From contig JADZEK010000049.1 of NCBI GenBank assembly GCA_020850595.1, positions 1 through 64,000 of the forward strand: a DNA stretch of 64,000 nucleotides. The letters run 5' to 3'. This DNA comes from Anaerolineales bacterium (GTDB lineage Bacteria; Chloroflexota; Anaerolineae; Anaerolineales; UBA6663). The notes below the pieces were generated by a model, which saw nothing but the letters and a program-made list of their open reading frames with translations, made no database searches and had not been told where the DNA came from. Shown here in pieces: positions 9,423-17,218 of this stretch. The position numbers and the translations under genes were made by a program. Numbering within the stretch: position 1 is the stretch's first letter; each line of letters starts with the position of its first letter.

Positions 9423-10424
9423 CTAGGCAAAAGCCGGCAAGACCGCCTGGGCAAACGCTTGCAGCCGCTGCTTGTGCTGCTCAACCATGGCATCGCCCAG
9501 GTTGATCGAAAGCTGGTTTACCCCCGCCTCCCGCAGCATCTGAACACGGTCAATAATAGCGCGCGCGTCGCCGATAATGGTAAACGCGTCAATACAGTCC
9601 ACCGTCACGAGCTCGCCGGCCTGCGCGATGCCTACTTTCCAATACACCTCCTTGATCCGGCGGATCAGCTCCATATCCAGGCCGACGTTCTCGAGCACCT
9701 CGTCTGGCGCGCCGCCGATAATGTGGGCGACGGAACTCCTCACCCCCTGCAGGGCGCTGTCACGGTCCTCGGTGAGGATAACCGTCAACCAACTGACAAT
9801 CCGCGTCTCGGCGAGCGCGCGCCCGCTTTTCGCCGTGCCCAATCTGACCTGCTCAATGGCGAAATCAATGCCGCGTTTGTTGCAGATCGCCCCGATGATC
9901 ACCCCATCGGCGAGTTCCCCGGCCGACTGCAAAACGTAGGTCCCGCGCCCGGCCATGTAAATGGGAATCGGGGCCGGTGGGGGAAAATCTAGTTTGACAC
10001 CGTCCACCTGAAAGTACTTCCCGCGATAGACCAGCCGTTCACCGGTCAGCAGCCCGCGGATGATTTCCAGCATTTCCCTGAGCTTGGAGCCGACGTGGTC
10101 CCCGTCCAGGCCCAGGGGCAAGATCAGTTCCTTCTGGTTGCCCGCGCCAATGCCCAGGTGCACCCGGCCGGGCGCAATCTGCCCCAGCGTGCCGACGCTC
10201 CGCGCGCTGATCGCCGGGTGGCGGGTATGCGGGTTGGTGACCGCCAACCCGACCTGGATTTTTTGGGTCGCCTGCGCAACCAGCCCCAAGACGATGTACG
10301 GGTCCGGGAAAAACGTCTGGTCCGGCAGCCAAAAGAAGTCGAAGCCCAGCGCCTCGCCCAACTGCGCCAACTCGATGTGTTTGCGGTAATCGTCGTTGAT
10401 GTGATGCCCGAAGCCGAATTCCAT
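9423..10424 (-). CDS. LLM-class oxidoreductase, probably F420-dependent (MER-like)
   Basis: A 333-residue TIM-barrel flavin/F420 oxidoreductase of the luciferase-like superfamily. Family features include the N-terminal GFGHHIND strand, an ALGFDFFWLPDQTF segment, the GRVHLGIGAGN loop and IPIYMAGRG. The sequence resembles methylene-tetrahydromethanopterin-reductase-like members rather than FMN alkane monooxygenases. A GGAG sits upstream of the ATG. It lies in the opine-dehydrogenase/peptidase operon between an MLE-type enzyme and the transporter, so it probably oxidises or reduces an intermediate of that pathway. The actual substrate and cofactor cannot be read from sequence. Confidence 0.82.
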   Translation of the reverse strand: MEFGFGHHINDDYRKHIELAQLGEALGFDFFWLPDQTFFPDPYIVLGLVAQATQKIQVGLAVTNPHTRHPAISARSVGTLGQIAPGRVHLGIGAGNQKELILPLGLDGDHVGSKLREMLEIIRGLLTGERLVYRGKYFQVDGVKLDFPPPAPIPIYMAGRGTYVLQSAGELADGVIIGAICNKRGIDFAIEQVRLGTAKSGRALAETRIVSWLTVILTEDRDSALQGVRSSVAHIIGGAPDEVLENVGLDMELIRRIKEVYWKVGIAQAGELVTVDCIDAFTIIGDARAIIDRVQMLREAGVNQLSINLGDAMVEQHKQRLQAFAQAVLPAFA

Positions 10425-10435
10425 GTCGTCGTCTC

Positions 10436-11569
10436 CTACCCGCCCTGGAAAACCTCGACCTCGCCCTCGCGGAACTTCCTCAGCTTGCCCTCATCAATCT
10501 CAACGCCCAGCCCCGGCTGCGTGGGAACCACCAGCGCCCCGGCCTGCATGGGGATCATGGCCGTGCCCAGATCCTCCTTCAACAGATACTGCCCGCTCAT
10601 CTCGCAGCCGAGGTTGATCGCCGGGCTGGAAGCCGCCAGGTGCAGGCCGGCCGAAGCCCCTATCACGCTTTCCAGCGCGCCGCCGACATACCCGCGCAGC
10701 CCGAAGGTCTGCACAATGGCCGCCATTTTCTTAGAATTGCCCGGGCCGCCCGGCCCGATGATGTAAATGCTGATGGCGTCGGCGGCGTGCGTCTTGGCAA
10801 TCACACCCAGATCGGTGATGGACTTGACCGACTCGTCCGCCATGATCGGGATCGGCGATTGGCGCGTGATCTCAATCATACCATCGAGATTGTCGCGATG
10901 AATCGGCTGCTCCATGAATTCCACGCCGTACGGCTCCAGACCCCGCAGCACCCGCAGGGCGCTCTTGACGTCATACGCCTGGTTGACATCCACGCGCAGG
11001 CTGATCGTGTCACCGACCGCCTCGCGCACGGCGCGCACCACCGCCACGTCGGCCATGGGGTCCGGGCGCCCCGCCTTGATTTTCAAGATGCGCCAACCGC
11101 GCTCGACCATCTGCCGCGCTTCGGCGACGACTTTTTCGACCTCGACAATCGGCAGCGACCAACTCAGCGGAATGGCATCGCGGACTTTGCCGCCCAGCAG
11201 GTTGTAAACCGGGGTGCCCAGCACCTTCCCCGCCAGGTCATAGGCCGCCATCACCAAAGCGCCTTTGGCGCGGCCGTTGCCCGGCACCGCCTGGTCGAGT
11301 TTCAGCGTCAGCAGTTCCTGATCGAAGCAGTCCAGGCCCAGGATAGCCGGGATGAGCTTGTGGCGTAAAACCACCCGGACGGTCTGCGGCGTTTCGCCCA
11401 ACTGCGAGTGCCCAACCATGTGCGGCGCTTCGCCCCACCCGAAGCTGCCGTCCTCGCCAATGAGCTTCACCACCACGTTCTCTTGCGAATTCGTGGTGCC
11501 GATGGCCATCTGGTGCGGTCGAATGACCGGCAACCGCAGCGACTGAACTTCAACTGCCTTGATCTTCAT
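10436..11569 (-). CDS. Enolase-superfamily enzyme, muconate-lactonizing (MLE) subgroup, with altered active site
   Basis: A 377-residue enzyme with the capping domain and (beta/alpha)7-beta barrel of the enolase superfamily. The KxK motif (LKIKAG, Lys163 and Lys165) and metal ligands Asp194 (RVDVNQ), Glu220 (FMEQPI) and Asp245 (ADES) are present. The barrel strand that in MLE/dipeptide-epimerase members carries the opposite base lysine (pattern SLKIxKxGG) here reads SIYIIGPGG, putting Tyr269 at the Lys position. Family chemistry is alpha-proton abstraction from a carboxylate, giving racemisation, cycloisomerisation or dehydration. A one-base reaction seems more likely than 1,1-epimerisation; this is inferred. 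It is part of the opine/peptide-like operon. Confidence 0.82.
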   Translation of the reverse strand: MKIKAVEVQSLRLPVIRPHQMAIGTTNSQENVVVKLIGEDGSFGWGEAPHMVGHSQLGETPQTVRVVLRHKLIPAILGLDCFDQELLTLKLDQAVPGNGRAKGALVMAAYDLAGKVLGTPVYNLLGGKVRDAIPLSWSLPIVEVEKVVAEARQMVERGWRILKIKAGRPDPMADVAVVRAVREAVGDTISLRVDVNQAYDVKSALRVLRGLEPYGVEFMEQPIHRDNLDGMIEITRQSPIPIMADESVKSITDLGVIAKTHAADAISIYIIGPGGPGNSKKMAAIVQTFGLRGYVGGALESVIGASAGLHLAASSPAINLGCEMSGQYLLKEDLGTAMIPMQAGALVVPTQPGLGVEIDEGKLRKFREGEVEVFQGG

Positions 11570-11587
11570 GGTCCGCCTCTCCCTTGA

Positions 11588-12319
11588 TTATCCGTAATAG
11601 CTGCCGCCGTTCACCGACAGCACCTGGCCGGTAACGTAACCGGCCGCGGCTGACGCCAAATAGCTGACGGCGGCGGCGATGTCTTCCGGTGTGCCCACGC
11701 GCCGGACCGGCCGGCGGTCATTGGGCTGCATCCCCAAATTTGACAATAGCTCGGTTGGAACGCCCGAAGGCGAAATCGCATTAACGGTGATGCCGTGCGG
11801 CCCCAGCTCGGTCGCCATAAAGCGGGTCAGGCCGATAACGCCCGCCTTCGAAGCGGCGTAGTGCGGGCCGATCCCCCCGCCGGTTTGGCCGGCGATAGAC
11901 GTCAGGTGGATAATCCGCCCGCCGCCCGCCCGCTGCATGGCCGGAATGACCGCCTGGGAACACAGGAAGACGCCTTTCAAATTCACGTCAATAACTTGAT
12001 CCCATGCGGTTTCGTCAAGCTCGGCCGTGCTTGCTTTGGAAGCCACGCCCGCATTGTTCACCAACACATCAATCCGCCCCCAATCGGCTAACACCCTGGC
12101 GACCATCGCGGCCACCTGGGCTTTGACGGCCACGTCGGCTTGGTAGATGGCCGCCTGGCCGCCCTGTGCCTGTATCGCCTGCGCCACGCTCGCCGCTTCA
12201 CCCGCATGCTGAGAATAAACCACGGCGATCTGAAGTCCATCGGCGGCCAGGCCCAGGCTGATCCCCCGCCCGATCCCGCGCCCCCCCCCGGTAACGATGG
12301 CAACTCTGCTCGAACTCAT
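11588..12319 (-). CDS. Short-chain dehydrogenase/reductase (SDR)
   Basis: A 243-residue classical SDR. The cofactor motif TGGGRGIG is at residues 10-17, NNAG at about 88-91, and the catalytic triad is Ser141, Tyr154 and Lys158 (YAASK). The start at 12319 is preferred over a longer frame because AGAGGAA lies just upstream and the family N-terminus begins there. FabG-like spacing suggests NAD(P)-linked oxidation or reduction of a carbonyl/alcohol. It follows the binding-protein gene across a strong hairpin and precedes the MLE-type enzyme by 18 bases. Confidence 0.88.
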   Translation of the reverse strand: MSSSRVAIVTGGGRGIGRGISLGLAADGLQIAVVYSQHAGEAASVAQAIQAQGGQAAIYQADVAVKAQVAAMVARVLADWGRIDVLVNNAGVASKASTAELDETAWDQVIDVNLKGVFLCSQAVIPAMQRAGGGRIIHLTSIAGQTGGGIGPHYAASKAGVIGLTRFMATELGPHGITVNAISPSGVPTELLSNLGMQPNDRRPVRRVGTPEDIAAAVSYLASAAAGYVTGQVLSVNGGSYYG

Positions 12320-12436
12320 CCCTGTTCCTCTTTGCAAAACTGTCCGTCGCCTGGGCTGCCGGCCGTGTGCGACTTCGCGATGGCCCGCCCGCAACCGTCC
12401 TCAACCGCCCAACACGCCCTGCGCGAGAGATAAAGC

Positions 12437-12473
12437 GTGAGGCGGGGACCCGCTCGGCAGGTCCCCGCCTCAC
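12437..12473 (-). terminator. Strong intercistronic hairpin after the substrate-binding protein gene
   Basis: A perfect 14-base stem (GTGAGGCGGGGACC and its complement) with a nine-base loop lies 13 bases past the stop of the binding-protein gene and before the SDR. On the minus strand it is followed only by a short GCTTTATC, so partial termination or 3'-end protection is more likely than full termination. Such a hairpin would let the binding protein be made in excess over the enzymes downstream. Confidence 0.65.
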
Positions 12474-12485
12474 CTCAGACTGACC

Positions 12486-14210
12486 TTACTTGGCGGGCAT
12501 GTACATCAGCCCTTGATCGTCCCACTCATAGCCGGCGGCCGCCAGCAGTTCGCGGGCCTTCGCGGGATCGTACCGGCGGAAGAGCTGGTTCGGGTCGTGC
12601 CAGTAGGTATTGACCGGCGAGATCACGCCAGAACCCTCGATGCCGGCGCCGCCCAGGATCACGTTCACGATGGTGTCGAAGTCCACCGTGTAGCCGATGG
12701 CGTCGCGGAACTTCGGATCATCGAACGGCGGGAAGCGCACGTTGAAGCCGACGATGCGGATCTGATGGCTTTGGCTCTCGGTCACGGTCAGGTACGGGAT
12801 CCCCCGGGCGATCTCCACCTGGACGGGAGTCAGCGGATCGTAGTTGATATCGGCCTCCTGGTCCACCAGCGCCTGGAACACGGCGTCCAGGTTGGAGTAC
12901 AGGATGACCGAGTAGCCATCCGGGTTCACTGGGAACTGATAGCTCTTGTTGGCCGACATCCGGATCTCTTCGTTCGGCCGCCATTCTTCCAGGTTGTACG
13001 GCCCGCTGCCCACCGGCGCGGTGTTGTTGTCGTAATCCGCCTTGGGGCCGCTCACCTGACTCCAGATGTGCTCGGGGATGATGTAGATCTGAGAGAAGGT
13101 CGCCATGAAGATCGCGGCGTTCGGCGTGGTCAGGTGGAAGACGAGGTGATAATCATCCACCAGGTCAATCGAGTCGATGCTGGCCAGGAACGGCTTGTAG
13201 ATGGACGACCCTTCCTCCTTCTGGATGTCGTAGCTGTACTTCACGTCAGCCGCGGTCACCGGGGTGCCGTCATTGAAGATCATGCCCTGGCGGATCGTCA
13301 TGTTGATCGTCGTGGGGTCAACGACCTCCCAGCTTTCAGCGGCGCCGGGGGTCGGCAGGCCGTCCAGGCCCACGCGCGCCAGCGTGTCATACAGCTCGCG
13401 CATCACCTCGGTATCCGCCCCGGTGGTCTCGAAGAAGGGATTGAGGTTGACCGGCAGCTCGTTGTGCGCGACCCGGAGTACCTTTTGGTCGCCCTTGGGC
13501 GTGGCGTCCAGCAGCGTCCAGTAATTGTAGACGCCCTGTCCCGGCATAACGCGCACGTTTTCCCACAGCTCGTTGTTGTACACATCAATGGACGAATCGT
13601 GGTAGACGATGATCGCCGGCAGGTCTTGCGCGACGATTTCCTGAATCTGGAAGACCAGGTCGCGCCGCTTCGCCGGATCCATCTCTACGGTCTGCTCATC
13701 AATCAGCCGGGTGACCTCCGGGTTGTCGTAACCCATGAAGTTCAGCCCCGGATAGTACAGCCGGCGGATCAGCACTTCCGGGTCCAGGCGCTCCGGGCGG
13801 CCGTCATACCCCAAGGTGAAGGCGTTGTAGCCCTCCTCGGTCGAATACAGGTCAATCATCGTGTCATACGTCATCTGCACCGGATTCACCCGCAGGCCGA
13901 GCTTGGTCCACTCGTTCGTCAGCATCTTGCCGACTTCATTGCGGGCCGGATCGTCGTCAGCCGTTGAGAAGACAAAGGTGATCTCGGGGACCAACCGGTC
14001 GGGGGTCAGCGCGGAACCGGCTTCCGTCGGGGCCGCTGTAGCTTCGCCCCCGGTGGTCGCGGTGGTCGCGGTCGCTTCCGCCGCCGGTGGCTGGGTGGCG
14101 GCGGCTGTGGGCGCCGCGACGGTCGGCGCCGGGGTGCAACCGGTTAAGACCAGCGCGCCCAGAACCAGCGCAAAGAGCAGATTTCTTGCGTGCAGCCTAA
14201 GCTGGGACAT
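12486..14210 (-). CDS. Family-5 (peptide/opine-type) ABC substrate-binding lipoprotein, apparently circularly permuted
   Basis: A 574-residue lipoprotein with signal peptide, lipobox LTGC (Cys25) and a Thr/Ala/Pro-rich linker to about residue 70. The lobes are in the wrong order for SBP_bac_5. Residues about 75-236 read like the normal C-terminal lobe: DDPARNEVGKMLTNEW, DPAKRRDLVFQIQEIVAQD, then VYNYWTLLDATP, which usually ends these proteins. Residues 243-574 read like the N-terminal and middle portions: a KVLRVAHNE start, VTAADVKYSYD, VGSGPYNLEEW, and an end at YDPAKARELLAAAGYEW, exactly where the C-terminal lobe normally begins. GGAGGAAGG precedes the ATG. It presumably feeds the DppBCDF-like importer of this operon. 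A permutation or gene-fragment fusion is inferred from motif order. Confidence 0.85.
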   Translation of the reverse strand: MSQLRLHARNLLFALVLGALVLTGCTPAPTVAAPTAAATQPPAAEATATTATTGGEATAAPTEAGSALTPDRLVPEITFVFSTADDDPARNEVGKMLTNEWTKLGLRVNPVQMTYDTMIDLYSTEEGYNAFTLGYDGRPERLDPEVLIRRLYYPGLNFMGYDNPEVTRLIDEQTVEMDPAKRRDLVFQIQEIVAQDLPAIIVYHDSSIDVYNNELWENVRVMPGQGVYNYWTLLDATPKGDQKVLRVAHNELPVNLNPFFETTGADTEVMRELYDTLARVGLDGLPTPGAAESWEVVDPTTINMTIRQGMIFNDGTPVTAADVKYSYDIQKEEGSSIYKPFLASIDSIDLVDDYHLVFHLTTPNAAIFMATFSQIYIIPEHIWSQVSGPKADYDNNTAPVGSGPYNLEEWRPNEEIRMSANKSYQFPVNPDGYSVILYSNLDAVFQALVDQEADINYDPLTPVQVEIARGIPYLTVTESQSHQIRIVGFNVRFPPFDDPKFRDAIGYTVDFDTIVNVILGGAGIEGSGVISPVNTYWHDPNQLFRRYDPAKARELLAAAGYEWDDQGLMYMPAK

Positions 14211-14555
14211 TCCTTCCTCCTTGTTTGCAGTAGAGCCGTCTTTGCCTCAGACGTAATCCTTCGGCGGTCATTCTTCGCTTACCTGATCTCTTCCCCAAAG
14301 CCCGATGTGCCTCTCCTTTCTTTCGCGGCGGCCGAAGATTTTCCTGCGTCGGCGCACCCGTCTGGTCGGATACAACTCGTCTGAATAATCTACGACCGGC
14401 GCTCGCCGGCCTCTCGCGCTGTCATCCCGCCTTCGCCCAGGTCTGGTGCGGGCGGTGCGGGCCTGGCCGGAACGCTGCCCGACCCTCCGCCTGCCCTTAC
14501 CGCAGCCCAACCCCAGTCTGCCGCGGGAGCCACCCCGGCGCTTGGTCTCCCGGGT
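14211..14555. other. 345-base intergenic region inside the minus-strand operon
   Basis: It lies between the M24 peptidase stop and the binding-protein start. The stretch close to the binding-protein gene holds its ribosome-binding site. The rest has no coding frame with family resemblance and no clear promoter or terminator. The length leaves room for an internal promoter or a processed leader, which would match separate control of the abundant binding protein. Confidence 0.4.
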
Positions 14556-15758
14556 TCAGTGCACGGGAACGATATGCAGGTCCTTCGGATACAGGCTCAG
14601 AATCTCGTGCCCGGTCTCGGTCACCAGCACCATGTCCTCAATCGCGAAGTTTCCAATCTGGTGATCCGGCCGGTCGTACCAGATCGGCTCGACCGTCAGC
14701 ACCATGTTGGCTTCCACCGGGATGTCGCCGCCCTTGTTGATCCGCGGCGGCTCGTGAAAGAACAGCCCCACACTGTGCCCGACACCCGTGGTAGTGAAGT
14801 GCTGGGCCAGCCCGTGTTTCGCCAGCACCTGGTAGCAGGCGTCGAAGATCTGCCCCGTGGTGGCGCCTGGCCGAATGGCCGCCACGCCCGCCTTTTGCGC
14901 CTCCAGGTTGGCCTCGAACATCCGGCGCTGTTCGTCCGTCGGCTCACCAATGCACGCCATCCGCATGAAATCCGAGCAATAACTCTTATAGCGCGCCCCG
15001 GCATCCACGATCACCAGATCGCCCCGGTTGAGCGTCTTGGTGAACGGCCGGACGTTCACCATGCCGTACTTCGAAGCACCCGAGCGGATCATCATGAAGC
15101 TGGGCAACTCGCTGGTTTCCAGCGCCATCTGCGCAAACATGATCCCCGCCAGTTCTTTCTCAGTCATGCCTTCCCGCAGGGCCGCGAAGCCCACCTCAAA
15201 CGCCCGCGTCGTGGCGGCGCACACCTTGCGCAGCGCCTCGATTTCCCGCGCCGACTTGATCTTGCGCAGGTCCCACAGCAGGTCCGCCGCGTCTACGAAC
15301 TTGGCCTCCGGCAGGCTGCTCACCAGTTCGCCATAAGCCGCGTGGGTCAGCAGCATCTTCTGGGCGTGGCCCAACTCGACGCCCAGCGTGGCCTTCTCCA
15401 GGCCCAGCTTGCGCACCGAGCGCGCAATGGCCTCCACGCCGTTGGCGGGGGCATTGGTCAGCCCGCCCCACGGCCCCCACGGGCACAGATCCTCGATCCA
15501 GGACGAGGCCGTGGCGATGTCGCCCAGCAGCCCGGCGAACGACATGATCGGCCCCTTGTTCTTGTCGCGCGGCAGGATGACGCCGATCGGCCGTTCGGCG
15601 CTCCACTCGATCGTTTCCAACCCCGAAAAGTAGGTCCCGTTCTCCTCGCTCGTCAGCACCAGGGCGTCAATGCCCTGTTCCTCCATTAACTTCTGGGCCT
15701 TGTGGTACCGGGCCAGGTATTCGTCGGTCGGGAAGGGGGCATATTCTGGATTACGCAT
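14556..15758 (-). CDS. M24-family metallopeptidase (Xaa-Pro aminopeptidase/creatinase type)
   Basis: A 400-residue protein with the creatinase-type N-terminal domain and the pita-bread catalytic domain. All five metal ligands of the dinuclear site can be placed: two Asp in VIVDAGARYKSYCSDFMR, His in GVGHSVG, Glu in LTVEPIW and Glu in FAIEDMV. GGAGACAACCC precedes the ATG. Family members cleave Xaa-Pro peptides or, as creatinase-like hydrolases, C-N bonds in small substrates. Its place between an opine-dehydrogenase-like enzyme and a peptide-type transporter points to a small N-substituted amino acid or peptide. A decayed relative lies at about 23.1-23.6 kb. Confidence 0.87.
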   Translation of the reverse strand: MRNPEYAPFPTDEYLARYHKAQKLMEEQGIDALVLTSEENGTYFSGLETIEWSAERPIGVILPRDKNKGPIMSFAGLLGDIATASSWIEDLCPWGPWGGLTNAPANGVEAIARSVRKLGLEKATLGVELGHAQKMLLTHAAYGELVSSLPEAKFVDAADLLWDLRKIKSAREIEALRKVCAATTRAFEVGFAALREGMTEKELAGIMFAQMALETSELPSFMMIRSGASKYGMVNVRPFTKTLNRGDLVIVDAGARYKSYCSDFMRMACIGEPTDEQRRMFEANLEAQKAGVAAIRPGATTGQIFDACYQVLAKHGLAQHFTTTGVGHSVGLFFHEPPRINKGGDIPVEANMVLTVEPIWYDRPDHQIGNFAIEDMVLVTETGHEILSLYPKDLHIVPVH

Positions 15759-15785
15759 GGGTTGTCTCCACAGGGCCTGCCCAGG

Positions 15786-16859
15786 TCACGGCCGCTCGCC
15801 GGTCTCCAGATAGGCCGATACTTGCTCGCGCGTCAGGCCGGCCAGGCCGAGTTTTTCAACGGTCCGCCCCTGCGCCCAATAGTCGGTCTGATCCAAGACC
15901 GACAAGATCGTGTTCGTGCTGTCGCTCGCCGGCGTCGGCACGCCCAACAGGTCCCCCAGCGAAGAGTACATCACCGTGCCGTAGGGCACATCCTCGGCCA
16001 CGTAGCGGTCCCAGATGCGGTCGCGCAGCCCAAATGGCTCGCCCGGCGAGCGGTAGATGTGCGGCCCGCTGCCGTTCTCCCGGTACAGGTCATCAATTGG
16101 CACCACCTCCAGGCCGAGGGCCTGCTGCAGCGCCATCTTCTCCGCGTCAATCGCGTCCAACAGGCGCAGCGTCCCGGGCGTCATGCCCTCGTTCATGATC
16201 GAGAAGCGCCCTTCCGCGCGCTCGATCGCGGCATAGTTGGTCAGCATCGGCCCGGGGTGGATCATGAAGTTGGGGTTGTTCAGGCCGGGGTCCAGTACGT
16301 TGGGTTTGGGGCGTATCTTCAGGGTATCGCCGAGGGTCTCGGCCAGGCGCTCGGTGTTGCGCCCCGGAAAGGCAGCCGTCCGCACCCGCGACGGCAGCCG
16401 GATGCGTATTTTGGCCTCGCCCACCATCCGCGCCGATTGGGGCAGGGTGACGGTCTCGCCCAGCAGCACGTCGTCTAGGCTGAAGCCGGCCCCGCGCAGC
16501 CGGCGCCCGACTTCCAGCGAACCGGCCGACCCACACAACAGTAGCAGCGTCTGGCCCTTCTGCAGGTGGGGGAGCAGGGCCTCGGCCGTCGGCAGTTGGC
16601 CATAGGCCGGCACCGCCAGCAAGATCAATTGTGCCCCCCGCACCGCCTCACCCAGGTCGGTCGTGATGCGCTTGATCGGCACCAACTCTTCGCCCAGGTC
16701 GCCCTCGATCTCGACCCCGCCTCGCTTTTGCGCAGCTTCCAGCCGACCCGGCGTCCGGTTGTACAGGGCTACCTCGTAGCCCCGCCGCGACAACGCCGCC
16801 GCCACCGCCAACCCTCCTGGGCCGGCGCCCAGGGCCGCAACCCGGCTGATCTTTTCCAT
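15786..16859 (-). CDS. NAD/NADP octopine (opine) dehydrogenase-family protein
   Basis: A 357-residue two-domain dehydrogenase. The Rossmann motif GAGPGG is at residues 11-16, followed by an acidic/Arg-rich loop typical of opine dehydrogenases. The C-terminal octopine_DH domain has the NPNFMIHPGPMLTNY segment with the conserved His. The start at 16859 is chosen over a longer frame because AAAGGAGCC is positioned upstream of that ATG. Opine dehydrogenases reversibly join or split a keto acid and an amino acid; in catabolism they would release an amino acid from an imine-linked conjugate. It is the first gene after a strong, operator-bearing promoter, so it heads the operon. Confidence 0.85.
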   Translation of the reverse strand: MEKISRVAALGAGPGGLAVAAALSRRGYEVALYNRTPGRLEAAQKRGGVEIEGDLGEELVPIKRITTDLGEAVRGAQLILLAVPAYGQLPTAEALLPHLQKGQTLLLLCGSAGSLEVGRRLRGAGFSLDDVLLGETVTLPQSARMVGEAKIRIRLPSRVRTAAFPGRNTERLAETLGDTLKIRPKPNVLDPGLNNPNFMIHPGPMLTNYAAIERAEGRFSIMNEGMTPGTLRLLDAIDAEKMALQQALGLEVVPIDDLYRENGSGPHIYRSPGEPFGLRDRIWDRYVAEDVPYGTVMYSSLGDLLGVPTPASDSTNTILSVLDQTDYWAQGRTVEKLGLAGLTREQVSAYLETGERP

Positions 16860-16948
16860 CAGGCTCCTTTGGTTTGCGTTGACCACACAGCGATAATTGG
16901 GAAAATCGCCTGTCCTGTGCCTCGTGCGCTGCCCTGCTCGTCGCGAAT

Positions 16949-16969
16949 CTGGTAAGTTGGTCTTACCAG
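16949..16969. promoter_or_regulatory. FadR/GntR-type operator palindrome overlapping the -10 region
   Basis: CTGGTAAG-TTGGT-CTTACCAG is a perfect inverted repeat with eight-base arms. Its core TGGTCTTACCA fits the FadR-subfamily pattern TNGTNNNACNA. It starts at the last bases of the -10 element, so a bound repressor would block transcription. The likely ligand-responsive regulator is the FCD/GntR protein encoded 8 kb away. Confidence 0.6.
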
Positions 16970-16995
16970 TATACAGATTAGGATTAGTCTGTCAA
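16968..16995 (-). promoter_or_regulatory. Sigma70-type promoter of the opine-dehydrogenase operon
   Basis: On the minus strand TTGACA (16990-16995) and TATACT (16968-16973) are separated by 16 bases, close to consensus. It points to the opine-dehydrogenase start about 110 bases downstream, so transcription would leave a leader that includes the palindrome. Confidence 0.72.
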
Positions 16996-17131
16996 GAATG
17001 TGGTTCCCTTCCCTTCTGCTGCTGGATACCTGGCAGAAACCCCATTATTCTCCTAAATGCGTCACTTGCTTGTATGAGGAAAATCAGGACTTGACAAACT
17101 TGAAAATCCAACACATCCTTATGATGCTAAG

Positions 17132-17155
17132 TATACTAGATAACTTGTCAGACCA
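17132..17155 (+). promoter_or_regulatory. Candidate -10 element and second GntR-type operator for the plus-strand genes
   Basis: TATACT (17132-17137) is followed by TTGTCAGACCA (17145-17155). The latter matches the minus-strand reading of the palindrome site (TGGTAAGACCA) at nine of eleven positions. The arrangement, operator just after the -10, mirrors the divergent promoter. The -35 is poor; a TTGACA at 17091 is too far away. The promoter call is therefore weaker than the operator call. Confidence 0.4.
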
Positions 17156-17218
17156 GAATTGAATGTTGATGTCCATAGGCTAGTGCCCGATTTCCTGGGC
17201 ATGTTGAAAGGATGACCC

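Larger units (their letters stand above)
16860..17218. promoter_or_regulatory. Divergent regulatory region between the two catabolic gene sets
   Basis: This 359-base region separates the minus-strand opine-dehydrogenase operon from the plus-strand binding-protein set. It is clearly more AT-rich than its surroundings. It contains a consensus-like minus-strand promoter with an overlapping palindrome, and a second related 11-base operator-like site before the plus-strand gene next to a TATACT element (17132-17137). No gene is evident. The FCD/GntR regulator encoded at 24.7 kb is the obvious candidate to bind here; that is inferred. Confidence 0.7.

Noticed and set aside
17091-17125. Promoter TTGACA (17091) with TATGAT (17120) for the plus-strand binding protein
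   Set aside because: The 23-base spacing is too long for a sigma70 promoter; the TATACT at 17132 next to the operator-like site is the better -10 candidate.
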